Positions 21,914 through 31,590 of a DNA stretch of 64,000 nucleotides are shown one piece after another. Positions within the stretch are counted from its first letter, which is position 1. Every line of letters begins with the position of its first letter. This stretch comes from Chitinophaga nivalis (GTDB lineage: Bacteria; Bacteroidota; Bacteroidia; Chitinophagales; Chitinophagaceae): NCBI RefSeq assembly GCF_025989125.1, contig NZ_JAPDNR010000001.1, forward strand, positions 4,012,301 through 4,076,300, given 5' to 3'. Made by a program: the position numbers and the translations under genes. Below the pieces are notes generated by a model that saw only the letters and a program-made list of their open reading frames with translations, was not told the origin of the DNA and ran no database searches.

Positions 21914-23173
21914 ATGCAATACTTTATTAAAATGCTTTTGTGTGCGTTGGTAATGACCGGCCCGCTCCTGATGGTATCCTGTAAAAAAGAAGAAAAAGTA
22001 ACAGACGCCGGTAAAACCGCCATCCCTGCGGATGTACTGGAAAAGATGAAGGCACATGGATTTAGTACCCGGGATGTCATGAAAGTAACAGCTGGTTATG
22101 TGGTGGAAGGAGATATTTTCCTGTCTGCTGCCGCCCTGAATGAGCGTACTTTTTCTCCTGCCATGCGGATTGCACAGGGAGAGCAATACCGCACCCATAA
22201 CCTGATTACAGGATTACCCCGCACCATCACTGTTTCGGTGAGTAACCTGCCGGCTGCCTATACAGCTGCTACCGATGTTGCCATTGCACGTTACAATGCG
22301 TTGAATCTGCAACTTAAATTTTCCCGCGTAGCCAGTGGCGGAGAAATAGATATCAAGTATACCAGTCTGGGAGAAGGAGTATCCGTACGCTCTGCCGGCT
22401 TTCCAACCAGTACCGGCAACCCGGCCAGTCCGATTCAATTGAATGCGGATCCGGATGCATTGGGAAGTGCACCCAATCAAGGATACCTGGCAACGCTGAT
22501 TGCACATGAAATAGGCCATGCTATTGGGTTACGTCATACTGATTACTTTAACCGTGCCTACAGTTGTAATATTGGTAGCAATGAAGGGGATGCCGGTGTA
22601 GGTGCTGTAGTGATTCCGGGTACCGCTACTTACGGTGACCCGGATAGCTGGATGCTTGCTTGTAATGGCGGTGGTGCAGACCGGCCTTTTAATGCCAATG
22701 ATGTGGCTGCGCTGGATTATTTGTATGGTAGTGGCGTCCTGAATCCGCTGCCGGATGGTACCTACCGGCTGATCAATGTCAACAGTGGTAAGGCAGTGAG
22801 TGTGCAGGCAGTATATACTCACAATGGCGCATTAATTTGCCAGTGGATCTGGGAGAATACCAATAATCAGAAATGGATTCTCTATTACCTGGGTGACGGA
22901 TATTACAAACTTACTGCCTTACACAGTGGTAAAGTATTAAGTGTAATTGATGGTAGTGCTGGTGATGCTATCCTGGATCAATGGGAATGGAACAGTAGTT
23001 ATTACCAGCAGTGGCGTTTCGTGCGTAATCCGGATGGCACCCTGATGATCATAAACCGGCTTAGTGGAAGAGCGGCCGGTATCGGGCTGGGCTTTCTCCA
23101 GAATGGTGCGGTTGTTAACCTGGAACGTTGGCGGGGAGAGCGTTTCCAACGCTGGTATGTAGAAAGACTTTAA
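21914..23173 (+). CDS. M57-like (HEIGH) metalloprotease lipoprotein with ricin-type lectin domain
   Basis: This 419-residue protein has a lipoprotein signal (LLMVSC, Cys23). The zinc site is HEIGHAIGLRHTD (His198, Glu199, His202, His208), typical of Bacteroidota dual-action HEIGH/M57 peptidases. Residues ~280-419 form a ricin B-like lectin domain of three subrepeats with QW-type motifs (NNQKW, YQQW, FQRW). The layout suggests a surface or periplasmic protease targeted to a glycan. It is monocistronic, with its own terminator. The substrate is unknown. Confidence 0.9.
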   Translation: MQYFIKMLLCALVMTGPLLMVSCKKEEKVTDAGKTAIPADVLEKMKAHGFSTRDVMKVTAGYVVEGDIFLSAAALNERTFSPAMRIAQGEQYRTHNLITGLPRTITVSVSNLPAAYTAATDVAIARYNALNLQLKFSRVASGGEIDIKYTSLGEGVSVRSAGFPTSTGNPASPIQLNADPDALGSAPNQGYLATLIAHEIGHAIGLRHTDYFNRAYSCNIGSNEGDAGVGAVVIPGTATYGDPDSWMLACNGGGADRPFNANDVAALDYLYGSGVLNPLPDGTYRLINVNSGKAVSVQAVYTHNGALICQWIWENTNNQKWILYYLGDGYYKLTALHSGKVLSVIDGSAGDAILDQWEWNSSYYQQWRFVRNPDGTLMIINRLSGRAAGIGLGFLQNGAVVNLERWRGERFQRWYVERL

Positions 23174-23193
23174 TCAAAAAAAAATCTGAATGT

Positions 23194-23223
23194 AAAACCT
23201 GTCATACAATGATGACAGGTTTT
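23194..23223 (+). terminator. Rho-independent terminator after the HEIGH protease
   Basis: A 12-bp perfect stem (AAAACCTGTCAT / ATGACAGGTTTT) encloses a 6-nt loop, about 20 bp after the stop codon. Confidence 0.85.
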
Positions 23224-23420
23224 GCTTTATATGGCCTTTTTACTAATAGTAAAATCAGCAGGGATGAATAGCAGACTATTGCGGCAACTGATCTTTTATG
23301 TTATTACATGATCGTGTGATGAAATGCCCGGTGCTACATTAAATTATTGTAAACTGCTACTACTTTATCATTCAAATCAGAGCTTTGCGCTTGCATTACA
23401 AATACCTAACTGCTAGCAGG

Positions 23421-24032
23421 ATGCACCAATCAGATAGTAAACCAGCCAACCACGAACAACAAGCGCAGCAAAGCCGGCCTCATTTTGATGCCATCTATGA
23501 ACTGTACTGGAAAGAACTGTATGAAGCTGCCTGCAGGCGTCTGCCGGCGCCGGCAGACGCGGAAGATATCCTGCAGGAGGTATTTATATCATTGCTTAAA
23601 AACCCTGCTGTCATCACCAGCGAGGGCTCTATCCGGGCTTATCTCCATAAAGCCTTAAAAGGAAGAATCATCGATTTTTACCGGAAAAGTTTGTTGAAAG
23701 AAACTTTTGAAAGAAATGCCCTCTTCACCAGCCCCCGTGCTATCACACATCCGGATGCACACCTGATGCATAAAGAGCTGGAAGTATTGCTGGAAAAGGA
23801 AATCAGCAGCATGCCGGAACGCATGCAAACCGTTTTCCTGATGAGCAGGAAACAGCAGCTTTCCAATGAGGAGATTGCCCATGAACTGGCCATATCCCAT
23901 CAGACCGTAAGAAACCAGATCAGCGCAGCTATTAAGCGAATCCGCAGAACATTACATCAATATAATCTTGCCAACAGCGCCAGCACAACAGTTATCCTCA
24001 CGGTAGCAGCGGTACTGCTCACCCGCCACTGA
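23421..24032 (+). CDS. ECF RNA polymerase sigma factor (FecI-like, Bacteroidetes expansion family)
   Basis: This is a 203-residue sigma-70 family protein from ATG 23421. A TTG-initiated form from 23385 is open but adds an unconserved leader. Region 2 is HFDAIYELYWKELY...DAEDILQEVF and region 4 is LSNEEIAHELAISHQTVRNQISAA. A short hydrophobic tail (TTVILTVAAVLLT) ends the protein. FecR and SusC/SusD follow, so it probably directs transcription of the downstream transporter when FecR releases it. Confidence 0.93.
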   Translation: MHQSDSKPANHEQQAQQSRPHFDAIYELYWKELYEAACRRLPAPADAEDILQEVFISLLKNPAVITSEGSIRAYLHKALKGRIIDFYRKSLLKETFERNALFTSPRAITHPDAHLMHKELEVLLEKEISSMPERMQTVFLMSRKQQLSNEEIAHELAISHQTVRNQISAAIKRIRRTLHQYNLANSASTTVILTVAAVLLTRH

Positions 24033-24113
24033 TCAATGTTACCTTAATGTTAAGCCTGAAAACAGACCGGTACATCAGGTACAGTTGTTCGAGTATAGAT
24101 ATAAAGAGCGCAG

Positions 24114-25088
24114 GTGAATAAACGCGAATTACTTGAATTACTGCAGAAAGAAGCATTGGGAAATAGTACGCCCGAAGAAACGGCCCGACTGGATGCCTGG
24201 TATGCAGCCTTTGATAACAAGGCCACACCGGTATTCCAGGATGAGGCGGCGGCGGAGCTCGTACGAACCCGGTTGCGTAACCGTATCTACCGGCAGCTGA
24301 CTGCGGAGATACCAGATCTGCCGGCGCCTGTACCAAAACGAACGCCCATGCTGTTTTACCGGATGGCAGCAGCCGTATTGGTATTAGTTGGACTGGCCTG
24401 TGCAGGCTACTTTTTTCGGCCCGGAAAACCGCTGCCACAGCAACAAGCAGCATTACTCAGCAGCGTTTCACCTGCCGGTAAAATGTTGAAGGTAATACTG
24501 ACCGACGGGAGCGAGGTATGGCTGAATGCGGGTAGTACCCTGCACTATCCTGCCGGATTCGAAGGCCGGAACAGAGAGGTATACTTAAAAGGCGAAGCCT
24601 TCTTTAATGTGGCCACACAACCGGAACACCCCTTTGTTGTACATACAGACACTCTCAGCACCATCGTGCTGGGCACCTCTTTTAATATCAAGGCGTATCC
24701 CGAACTGGGAAGTATCCGCATCAATGTAGCGACCGGGAAAGTAGGCATTGTCATGGGAACGAATACACTGGCTACCTTATTACCGGATCAGCAACTCACC
24801 TACAACAAAGGGGATCATACCTATTCTGCGGAGACGAAAGAAGCCGGTTCCACCAATACCTGGCGGGAAGGAAGCATCAACCTGGATGGTGTTTCATTTG
24901 ATGAACTGGCGGCTGTACTGGCACACAATTTTGGCTACCGCCTGCAAACCAAACGGGCAGACATCCGGAAGGTCCGGTTTTCCATGAATATGATGACCAA
25001 CCATCACATTGACGACGTGATGCGCATTGTATGCAGCCTTACGCAGGCGCGCTACCGCATCGATGAAAAGGTAATCAGTATTTATTAA
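24114..25088 (+). CDS. FecR-type anti-sigma factor
   Basis: This is a 324-residue inner-membrane regulator with a GTG start (24114); there is no ATG nearby. The cytoplasmic N-terminus binds the sigma factor, one membrane helix lies at ~82-101 (MAAAVLVLVGLACAGYFF), and the periplasmic FecR domain covers ~115-215 (VILTDGSEVWLNAGSTLHYP). The C-terminal DUF4974 domain at ~250-322 includes LDGVSFDELAAVLAHNFGY. It transmits the signal from the SusC N-terminal STN domain. It starts 81 bp after the sigma gene. Confidence 0.93.
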   Translation: MNKRELLELLQKEALGNSTPEETARLDAWYAAFDNKATPVFQDEAAAELVRTRLRNRIYRQLTAEIPDLPAPVPKRTPMLFYRMAAAVLVLVGLACAGYFFRPGKPLPQQQAALLSSVSPAGKMLKVILTDGSEVWLNAGSTLHYPAGFEGRNREVYLKGEAFFNVATQPEHPFVVHTDTLSTIVLGTSFNIKAYPELGSIRINVATGKVGIVMGTNTLATLLPDQQLTYNKGDHTYSAETKEAGSTNTWREGSINLDGVSFDELAAVLAHNFGYRLQTKRADIRKVRFSMNMMTNHHIDDVMRIVCSLTQARYRIDEKVISIY

Positions 25089-25109
25089 ATCAACTAGCTA
25101 CATAAAAAA

Positions 25110-25183
25110 ACGGAAGCTGCTGCAAACAACTTCCGTCAATAATCAGTGCGGTATTCAGTTCCCGGGAAGGACAGTGAATACCG
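25110..25183 (+). promoter_or_regulatory. Two leader stem-loops between fecR and susC
   Basis: The first hairpin is ACGGAAG / CTTCCGT (25110-25136). The second is a perfect 9-bp stem CGGTATTCA / TGAATACCG (25149-25183). Its loop contains the palindrome TTCCCGGGAA. Both lie just before the SusC start at 25226 and could act in attenuation or mRNA stability. This is inferred from structure only. Confidence 0.5.
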
Positions 25184-25225
25184 GTGCATTTAAACAGTTT
25201 CTTACCATTTAAACGATTCGAAATT

Positions 25226-28200
25226 ATGAAAAAAAACCTTTCGGGGTCCATTAAACATCTTATGAGAGTTTCTGTACTTCTTCTGGGTATTATGTTTGCC
25301 GGGACGCTTTGTTTGCATGCCGGTACGGGTACAGCCCAGGACCTGAGCAACATCCGGCTGCAAATCCGGTTAAAAGGTAAAACACTGGCTGCTGCCATTT
25401 CGGAATTGTCTATGGCCAGCAAATTGTCTTTTGCCTTCGACAAGGCGGCGCTGAATGAAAAAACAGTAGCCGAAGCGGACTTCAACAATGTAGCGCTCAG
25501 CGATATCCTGCACCGTTTACTAAGTAATAGTGGTTACCGCTATGAAATCATCAACAAAACCGTTGTCATCGTAAAAGAGGTGAAGCCCGTGAAAGTTAAT
25601 CCGGGTAAGATCACTGGTAAAGTAACGGACGAAAAGGGGGAGGCACTTCCCGGCGCCAGTATCCGTATCCCGGAGCTGAATAAAAGCACCGTCAGCGAAG
25701 GCGACGGGTCTTTCAGCCTGGTGGTGGAGCCGGGTGTGTATACCCTGGAGGTGAGCTTTATCTCCTTTGCGCCGCAGCGGATCATGAAAGTACTGGTAGA
25801 GGAAGGAAAGGTGCGGGAGCTGTCTGTTGTCATGAAACAGGCTTCCAGCGCGTTAAGTGAGGTACTGGTAGTAGGTTATGGTACGCAGGAGAAAAAAGAT
25901 ATCACCGGGTCAATCGGCTCTGTGACCGGTGATCAGATCAATAACAGAACCGTCGGCAGCCTGGACCAGGCACTGGTAGGAAAGGTGGCCGGATTAAGCG
26001 TTTCCAATAACTCCGGCGCTCCCGGTACGGGCATGATGATCCGTATCCGTGGCGTAGGTACCATCAATAACAGCGATCCGTTGTATGTGATCGATGGCAA
26101 TCCCTTTGGTAATATCAACAACCTCGATCCGGAAGATATTCAATCCGTGGAGATCCTGAAGAGTGCTTCTGCTGCTGCGATCTATGGTTCCCGCGGTGCG
26201 AACGGCGTGGTGCTGGTGACCACCAAAAAAGGAAGTGCCGGCGCGATGAAAATTGACCTGCATACGTTTACCGGTATGCAACAGGTATATAAAAAACTGA
26301 AACTGACCAACGCAGCTACCTATGCCAGATTATATAACTCCGCCCTGGCATCAGGCGGACTGGCGCCGGTATTCAACAACCCTGACAGCTATGGCGAAGG
26401 TACCGACTGGCAGGATGCTATTTTCAGAACCGCACCTATCAGCAAATATGAAGTAGCCTTTTCAGGTGGAAAAGAAGGCTCTGTATACCGCATGAGCGCC
26501 AGCTACCTGAAACAGAAAGGTACGGTCATCGGAACAGATTACTCCAAGATAGGCGTATCCCTGAACAGCACCCACCAGCTGAAACGCTGGCTGAAATTCG
26601 GGGAAAACATGAACTATACCTATACCACCCGGAACAGTATTTCTGATTACGACAGTGATGCCAGAGGCATCATCAGCACCGCTATCCAGATGGCGCCTAC
26701 CGTGCCGGTAAAAAATCCGGACGGCAGCTATGGCGTATCGCCTTTTGCCAATACCTACAATCCTGTTGCCGCTGTTGAAAATATTCAACGTCTGAACAAA
26801 GGATGGCAGCTGATGGGTTCCTTGTATGCCCAGGCAGATCTGTTACCCGGACTGAATTTTAAATCGCAGTTTAATATCAACGTGGGCAATGATCGCCATC
26901 GTTCCTATATCCCCGTGTATTTTGTCAGCAATTCCCAGAAGGAAGATGTCAGCAGCCTGGAAGAAGAAGCTTCCAATGGTACCGACTGGGCCTGGGAAAA
27001 TACCTTAAACTATAGCCGTAGCTTTGGTAAACATCGTATCGACGGATTACTGGGTGTAACCGCACAGCATTCCTATGATTCGTATATCCGTGCCTACGGA
27101 CAAAACCTGCCGGCAGATGCCAGCCTTACCCGCTCCCTGCAATACCTGGATCTCGCTTCATCCGGTTTGAATGTTGGCGGTGGTGGTGACGAATGGGGCA
27201 TGTTATCCTATTTCGGCCGGTTGAACTACAGCTACCGTAACACTTACCTCGCTACCGTGAACGTACGTCGCGATGGTTCTTCCAAGTTCGGTGCCAACAA
27301 CCGCTTCGGTACTTTCCCTTCTTTCTCCCTGGGCTGGCGCTTGTCCAATGAGCCTTTCCTCCGGGATGTGAAATTTATCAACGACCTGAAATTACGTGGT
27401 GGATGGGGTTCACTGGGTAATGAAAGCTCTTTGTCTACCAGCGCTACGGTGTCTACCCTCAAAGTAAATATACCTTATCCGTTTGGTCGTGGTAAAGAAC
27501 AGGAAGTACTGCTCGGCGCTACGCCTTCCAGCATCGGTAATATGAACCTGAAGTGGGAAGCTACGAGAGAAACAGACCTGGGCCTGGACGCGACTTTATT
27601 CGATAACTTTATCACCATAGGAGCGGACTACTACCACCGCGCTACTTCCGGTATCCTGGTACGTTTGCCTATCCTGGCTTCTGTAGGGGTATCTGAAGCG
27701 CCTTATGTAAACGGTGGTAATGTCGTTAACAAAGGCTTCGAATTTACCCTGGGCTTTCACAGCAACCGTAAAAAGAATTTCGGATATGACATCTCCCTGA
27801 ACTATTCGATCAACCGCAACGAGGTAACCAGCTTAATGAACGACGGTGCTGCCTTCTACGCCGGTGAAATCACCAGTGGCGTAAGAGTGAGCAAAACAAT
27901 GGCCGGTCATCCTATCGGCGGTTTCTTCGGGTATGTAACAGATGGTATCTTCCAGAATCAGAAAGAGGTAGATGCGGCTGCCAAACAACCTGGCGCTGCT
28001 CCCGGCGATATCCGTTATAAAGACCTGAACGGCGACAATGTGATCGACGACAAAGACCAGACCTACATCGGTAGTCCATGGCCTACCCGTATCTATGGCC
28101 TTTCCGCTTCTTTCTGGTATAAGGATTTTGATCTCAACCTGAGCATCAGCGGCCGTGGTGGCAATCAGATTTATACCGGCTGGAAACACTACACCAACTC

Positions 28201-28591
28201 TTCTGGTATCTCCAACTACTTTGCACCGGATAAGGAGCAGGCATGGACCGGCGAAGGTTCCACTAATAAAGAGCCACGCGTGACCATCCTGGATCCGAAT
28301 AACAACATGCGTCCTTCTGACCGCTGGATTCAGAACGGCAGCTTCCTGCGCCTCAATAGCCTGCAATTGGGCTATTCTCTGCCGCAGTCTATGCTGAAAA
28401 GATGGGGCATTGCTAAAGTACGGGTATATGCAGGTGGCGAAAACCTGTTTACCATCACCCGGTACGATGGCTTTGATCCGGAAGTAGGTATGCGCGACGG
28501 TAATGACGGCGATCCGCTGGATGTGGGTATCGACCGCGCTTACTATCCGCGTCCACGCACGCTTTCTGTTGGTCTGAATGTGAACTTTTAA
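25226..28591 (+). CDS. SusC/RagA TonB-linked outer-membrane transporter with STN signalling domain
   Basis: This is a 1121-residue outer-membrane beta-barrel transporter. I use ATG 25226 (MKKNLSGSIKHLMR), because the in-frame ATG at 25184 falls inside the leader region. After the signal peptide comes an STN domain (~43-117, KTLAAAISELSMASKLSFAF), which contacts FecR. A carboxypeptidase-like regulatory domain follows at ~128-205 (GEALPGASIRIPE), then the TonB plug from ~209 (VLVVGYGTQEKKDITGSI). The C-terminus ends in F, as usual for barrels. SusD follows after 21 bp. The adjacent phosphatase hints at uptake of a dephosphorylated product. Confidence 0.95.
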   Translation: MKKNLSGSIKHLMRVSVLLLGIMFAGTLCLHAGTGTAQDLSNIRLQIRLKGKTLAAAISELSMASKLSFAFDKAALNEKTVAEADFNNVALSDILHRLLSNSGYRYEIINKTVVIVKEVKPVKVNPGKITGKVTDEKGEALPGASIRIPELNKSTVSEGDGSFSLVVEPGVYTLEVSFISFAPQRIMKVLVEEGKVRELSVVMKQASSALSEVLVVGYGTQEKKDITGSIGSVTGDQINNRTVGSLDQALVGKVAGLSVSNNSGAPGTGMMIRIRGVGTINNSDPLYVIDGNPFGNINNLDPEDIQSVEILKSASAAAIYGSRGANGVVLVTTKKGSAGAMKIDLHTFTGMQQVYKKLKLTNAATYARLYNSALASGGLAPVFNNPDSYGEGTDWQDAIFRTAPISKYEVAFSGGKEGSVYRMSASYLKQKGTVIGTDYSKIGVSLNSTHQLKRWLKFGENMNYTYTTRNSISDYDSDARGIISTAIQMAPTVPVKNPDGSYGVSPFANTYNPVAAVENIQRLNKGWQLMGSLYAQADLLPGLNFKSQFNINVGNDRHRSYIPVYFVSNSQKEDVSSLEEEASNGTDWAWENTLNYSRSFGKHRIDGLLGVTAQHSYDSYIRAYGQNLPADASLTRSLQYLDLASSGLNVGGGGDEWGMLSYFGRLNYSYRNTYLATVNVRRDGSSKFGANNRFGTFPSFSLGWRLSNEPFLRDVKFINDLKLRGGWGSLGNESSLSTSATVSTLKVNIPYPFGRGKEQEVLLGATPSSIGNMNLKWEATRETDLGLDATLFDNFITIGADYYHRATSGILVRLPILASVGVSEAPYVNGGNVVNKGFEFTLGFHSNRKKNFGYDISLNYSINRNEVTSLMNDGAAFYAGEITSGVRVSKTMAGHPIGGFFGYVTDGIFQNQKEVDAAAKQPGAAPGDIRYKDLNGDNVIDDKDQTYIGSPWPTRIYGLSASFWYKDFDLNLSISGRGGNQIYTGWKHYTNSSGISNYFAPDKEQAWTGEGSTNKEPRVTILDPNNNMRPSDRWIQNGSFLRLNSLQLGYSLPQSMLKRWGIAKVRVYAGGENLFTITRYDGFDPEVGMRDGNDGDPLDVGIDRAYYPRPRTLSVGLNVNF

Positions 28592-28612
28592 TACCGAAAA
28601 ATATTTGATACC

Positions 28613-30109
28613 ATGATGAAACGAATTGGCATAACTATACTCTTATTGGCAGCCGGTGTTTTTTCCGGGTGTAATAAATTACTGGAAATAGAACCACACG
28701 GTAAGCAAACCACTGCTACCTTCTTTACTACGCCGGCTACCGCCAGACAAGGACTGATAGCAGCTTATAAGGCATTGCAATCCAATTACCGTACCGGCTA
28801 CCCGGGTTATGTGAGATGGGTTTTCGGAGATGTTTGCTCTGATGATGCCCGTGCGAATGGTGGTGATAACCCGGATATGATCCAGGTAGAATTTTTTACC
28901 GCCAACGCTACCAATCCCTTCTATGAAAACGCCTGGTCTACTTTGTATCAGGGAATCCATGCTGCCAACATCGTGATTGAAAAAGCGCCGGGTGTAAAAG
29001 GCATGGATGATGCAACGAAAAAAGTATATGTAGCAGAAGGTAAATTCCTCCGTGCGTATTACTATTTCAATCTGGTGCAGATCTTTGGTGGTGTGCCGCT
29101 GATGCTGAAAGAAATGCTGAGCGATTATAACATCCCGAGAAATTCCAAAGAAGAAATCTATCGCCAGATAGAAACAGATCTGCTGGAAGCAGAAGGAGCA
29201 TTGCCGGAGAAGAGTGCACAGGAGAAAGCAGACTATGGCCGTGCGACTAAAGGAGCTGCGCATGCTTTGCTGGCACGGGTGTACATCATGCAGGGCAAAT
29301 TTGCCGAAACAGAAAAATGGACGAAGCGGATCATCGATTCCCGTCAGTACAGCCTCGATCCTGTATACTATCATAATTTTACCATTGATGGAGAATACGG
29401 TGCAGAAGCCATTTTTGAGATCAACTTCCAGTACGATGCCCGCTTCTATGATGAAGAAGGATCTGGTGATGGCGATGGCAGAACCCGTGGCCCCTTATCT
29501 TATGGCTGGTGCTACGACAACCCCACCCAGGACCTCGTAGATGCTTTTGAGCCGGGCGATCCCCGCAAGAAGGCAACCGTATATAAAACAGGAGATGTAT
29601 TGCCGGATGGTACCATCGGCAACACAGGCACCAGTGCTACCGGTTACCTATGTACGAAATACCTGATCCTGAAAAATGAAATGCCGGATCAACCTAAAAG
29701 TTCAGGTAAAGATCAGATCGTGTTCCGCTTCGGACATATTCTCCTGTGGTATGCAGAAGCTGCCAACGAAAACGGGCATAGCCAGGAAGCGCTGCAGGTG
29801 CTGAACCAGGTGAGAGCGCGCGCCAGAGAAGGTAATGCGCTGATACTGCCGGATGTCACCACTACCGATAAAGAAAAACTGCGGCAGGCGATCTGGCAGG
29901 AGCAACGCGTGGAATATGCAACGGAAGTGTTCCGCTTCTTTGACCTGGTACGTACCAAAAGAGCCGGAAAGGTGCTGAATGATTTTGCGAAGAAATACAA
30001 CAGCCAGAAAGGCGTTTCCTTTAAAGCCGGTGTGAATGAGATATTCCCGATTCCACAGTCACAGATTAATCTGAGCCAGGGCGTATTGGTACAAAATCCA
30101 GGATTTTAA
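28613..30109 (+). CDS. RagB/SusD-family nutrient-binding outer-membrane lipoprotein
   Basis: This is a 498-residue lipoprotein (VFSGC lipobox). It has the SusD N-terminal signature LLEIEPHGKQTTATFFTT and the helical core (AEGKFLRAYYYFNLVQIFGGVPL). The C-terminal part has the usual LNQVRARAREGNAL and FDLVRTKRAGKVL, ending in a FPIPQSQINLSQ motif. SusD caps the SusC barrel and binds the substrate on the cell surface. It is in one operon with SusC (21-bp gap) and the alkaline phosphatase (37-bp gap). Confidence 0.95.
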   Translation: MMKRIGITILLLAAGVFSGCNKLLEIEPHGKQTTATFFTTPATARQGLIAAYKALQSNYRTGYPGYVRWVFGDVCSDDARANGGDNPDMIQVEFFTANATNPFYENAWSTLYQGIHAANIVIEKAPGVKGMDDATKKVYVAEGKFLRAYYYFNLVQIFGGVPLMLKEMLSDYNIPRNSKEEIYRQIETDLLEAEGALPEKSAQEKADYGRATKGAAHALLARVYIMQGKFAETEKWTKRIIDSRQYSLDPVYYHNFTIDGEYGAEAIFEINFQYDARFYDEEGSGDGDGRTRGPLSYGWCYDNPTQDLVDAFEPGDPRKKATVYKTGDVLPDGTIGNTGTSATGYLCTKYLILKNEMPDQPKSSGKDQIVFRFGHILLWYAEAANENGHSQEALQVLNQVRARAREGNALILPDVTTTDKEKLRQAIWQEQRVEYATEVFRFFDLVRTKRAGKVLNDFAKKYNSQKGVSFKAGVNEIFPIPQSQINLSQGVLVQNPGF

Positions 30110-30146
30110 TGGCAGACGTTGTATATTATACTATTAAAAGAACTAC

Positions 30147-31220
30147 ATGAAAAGATATGTTATTGCAGTAGCGTTCATTTTGCCGGTGTTGGCCATGTCC
30201 TGTACACAGCCTAAGGAAAAGGAAGCCGCTGCTCCCCGCAAAATTAAAAATATCATTTTTATGGTGGGAGATGGTATGGGTACTACGCAGATTTATGCCG
30301 GGCTGACTGCCAACAAAGGTTCGCTGAACCTGGAGCGATTCAAATGTATCGGTTTTTCCAGAACCAATTCTGCCGATAACTACATGACAGAATCGGCCGC
30401 AGGAGCTACTGCATTTTCCATCGGACAGAAGACTTACAACGGTGCTATCGGTGTAGATACCGCCGGGAAGCCACAGCCGACGATTATGGAAATCGCCAAA
30501 CAGCATGGATTGTCAACCGGTATTGTGGTAACCACCGATATCACGGATGCAACACCAGCAACCTTTGCGGCGCATCAGAAAGTGCGTGAAATGCAGGCCG
30601 AAATAGCGGCAGACTATGTGAAGTCAGACGTGGATGTACTGATCGGCGCTGGCCAGGAACATTTCGACCAGCGCAAGGATGGCCGCAATCTTCTCACGGA
30701 GTTCATACAGAAAGGTTACCAGGTAAAGCATACAACGGCTGATGTGGCACAAGTGAAACAGGGAAAACTGGTAGGGCTGATTAAAGAAGCACGCGTGGCA
30801 GAAAGAGGCGATCAGCTGGCACGTACTACCCAGGCAGCGCTCCAGCTGTTGCAGCAAAATAAAAAAGGCTTTTTCCTGGTTGTGGAAGGCTCCAAAATTG
30901 ATGATGGTGGCCATGCCAACGACCTGCCTTATGTAACCGAAGAAGTGATTGATTTCGATAAGGCCATTAAAGCCGCCCTGGATTTTGCCGACAAAGACGG
31001 CGAAACACTGGTAGTGGTAACGGCCGACCATGAAACCGGCGGTCTGACGATTGCAGAAGGTGATCTTACTACCGGAAAAATCACGGGTAAATTTTCTACC
31101 GATGATCATACAGGCGTCATGGTACCGGTATTTGCCTACGGCCCCGGCGCAGAAGCTTTTATGGGTATTTATCATAACAATACCATCTTCCGGAAATTTA
31201 TGGAGGCATTAAAATTCTGA
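30147..31220 (+). CDS. Alkaline phosphatase, lipoprotein
   Basis: This is a 357-residue PhoA-superfamily enzyme that releases phosphate from phosphomonoesters. The signal peptide ends in a lipobox (LAMSC). Metal and active-site motifs are FMVGDGMGTTQI, the nucleophile region TESAAGATAFS, IDDGGHANDL, TADHETGGLT and DDHTGVMVP. The catalytic segment has ESAAGATA, a variant of the common DSAASATA. It is co-transcribed with SusC/SusD, so it may strip phosphate from an organophosphate before or after binding. It is shorter than E. coli PhoA and lacks its insertions. Confidence 0.93.
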   Translation: MKRYVIAVAFILPVLAMSCTQPKEKEAAAPRKIKNIIFMVGDGMGTTQIYAGLTANKGSLNLERFKCIGFSRTNSADNYMTESAAGATAFSIGQKTYNGAIGVDTAGKPQPTIMEIAKQHGLSTGIVVTTDITDATPATFAAHQKVREMQAEIAADYVKSDVDVLIGAGQEHFDQRKDGRNLLTEFIQKGYQVKHTTADVAQVKQGKLVGLIKEARVAERGDQLARTTQAALQLLQQNKKGFFLVVEGSKIDDGGHANDLPYVTEEVIDFDKAIKAALDFADKDGETLVVVTADHETGGLTIAEGDLTTGKITGKFSTDDHTGVMVPVFAYGPGAEAFMGIYHNNTIFRKFMEALKF

Positions 31221-31240
31221 TCATCTTTCTACCTGAAAAT

Positions 31241-31281
31241 AAAATCCCCCGGGTTTGCAAATAGCAGACCGGGGGATTTTT
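31241..31281 (+). terminator. Rho-independent terminator after the alkaline phosphatase
   Basis: The stem AAATCCCCCGG.. / ..CCGGGGGATTTT is extended by an imperfect GTTTGC/GCAGAC segment and followed by T-rich sequence. It closes the SusCD operon and insulates the next operon. Confidence 0.9.
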
Positions 31282-31590
31282 GTTGGTGATGATGTAGCAA
31301 ATACTACTGTTGGAATAGAGAAAACAGCTTGTACAAATCGTCTCCCTGCGCAATTTTATTTTTCCATATCCGGGAAAAACTATAAATTAGATATTAATAA
31401 TTGTCATGCTCATTCATTCCATCATATTTACGCATTTACTCAAAGTAACCAATAACCCGCTTTAAACTCAGCTCGTTACCATTTTACCAGACAGGCCCAG
31501 ATACATATAACGACCATTAAGGAACATAAGCCCTGCAATACTCTACAAATAGTGTTGTAGCACATTAGTTTACCCTAAAAATCAGCCCTG
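31282..31590. other. Intergenic region upstream of the aminocyclitol operon
   Basis: This is about 309 bp of AT-rich, gene-free sequence that should hold the promoter of the operon starting at 31591. I could not identify a clear -33/-7 pair or operator. An open frame at 31255-31455 is rejected because it overlaps the terminator and has no coding features. Confidence 0.35.

Noticed and set aside
31255..31455. 66-codon plus-strand frame after the alkaline phosphatase
   Set aside because: It starts inside a terminator hairpin and has no recognisable protein features.
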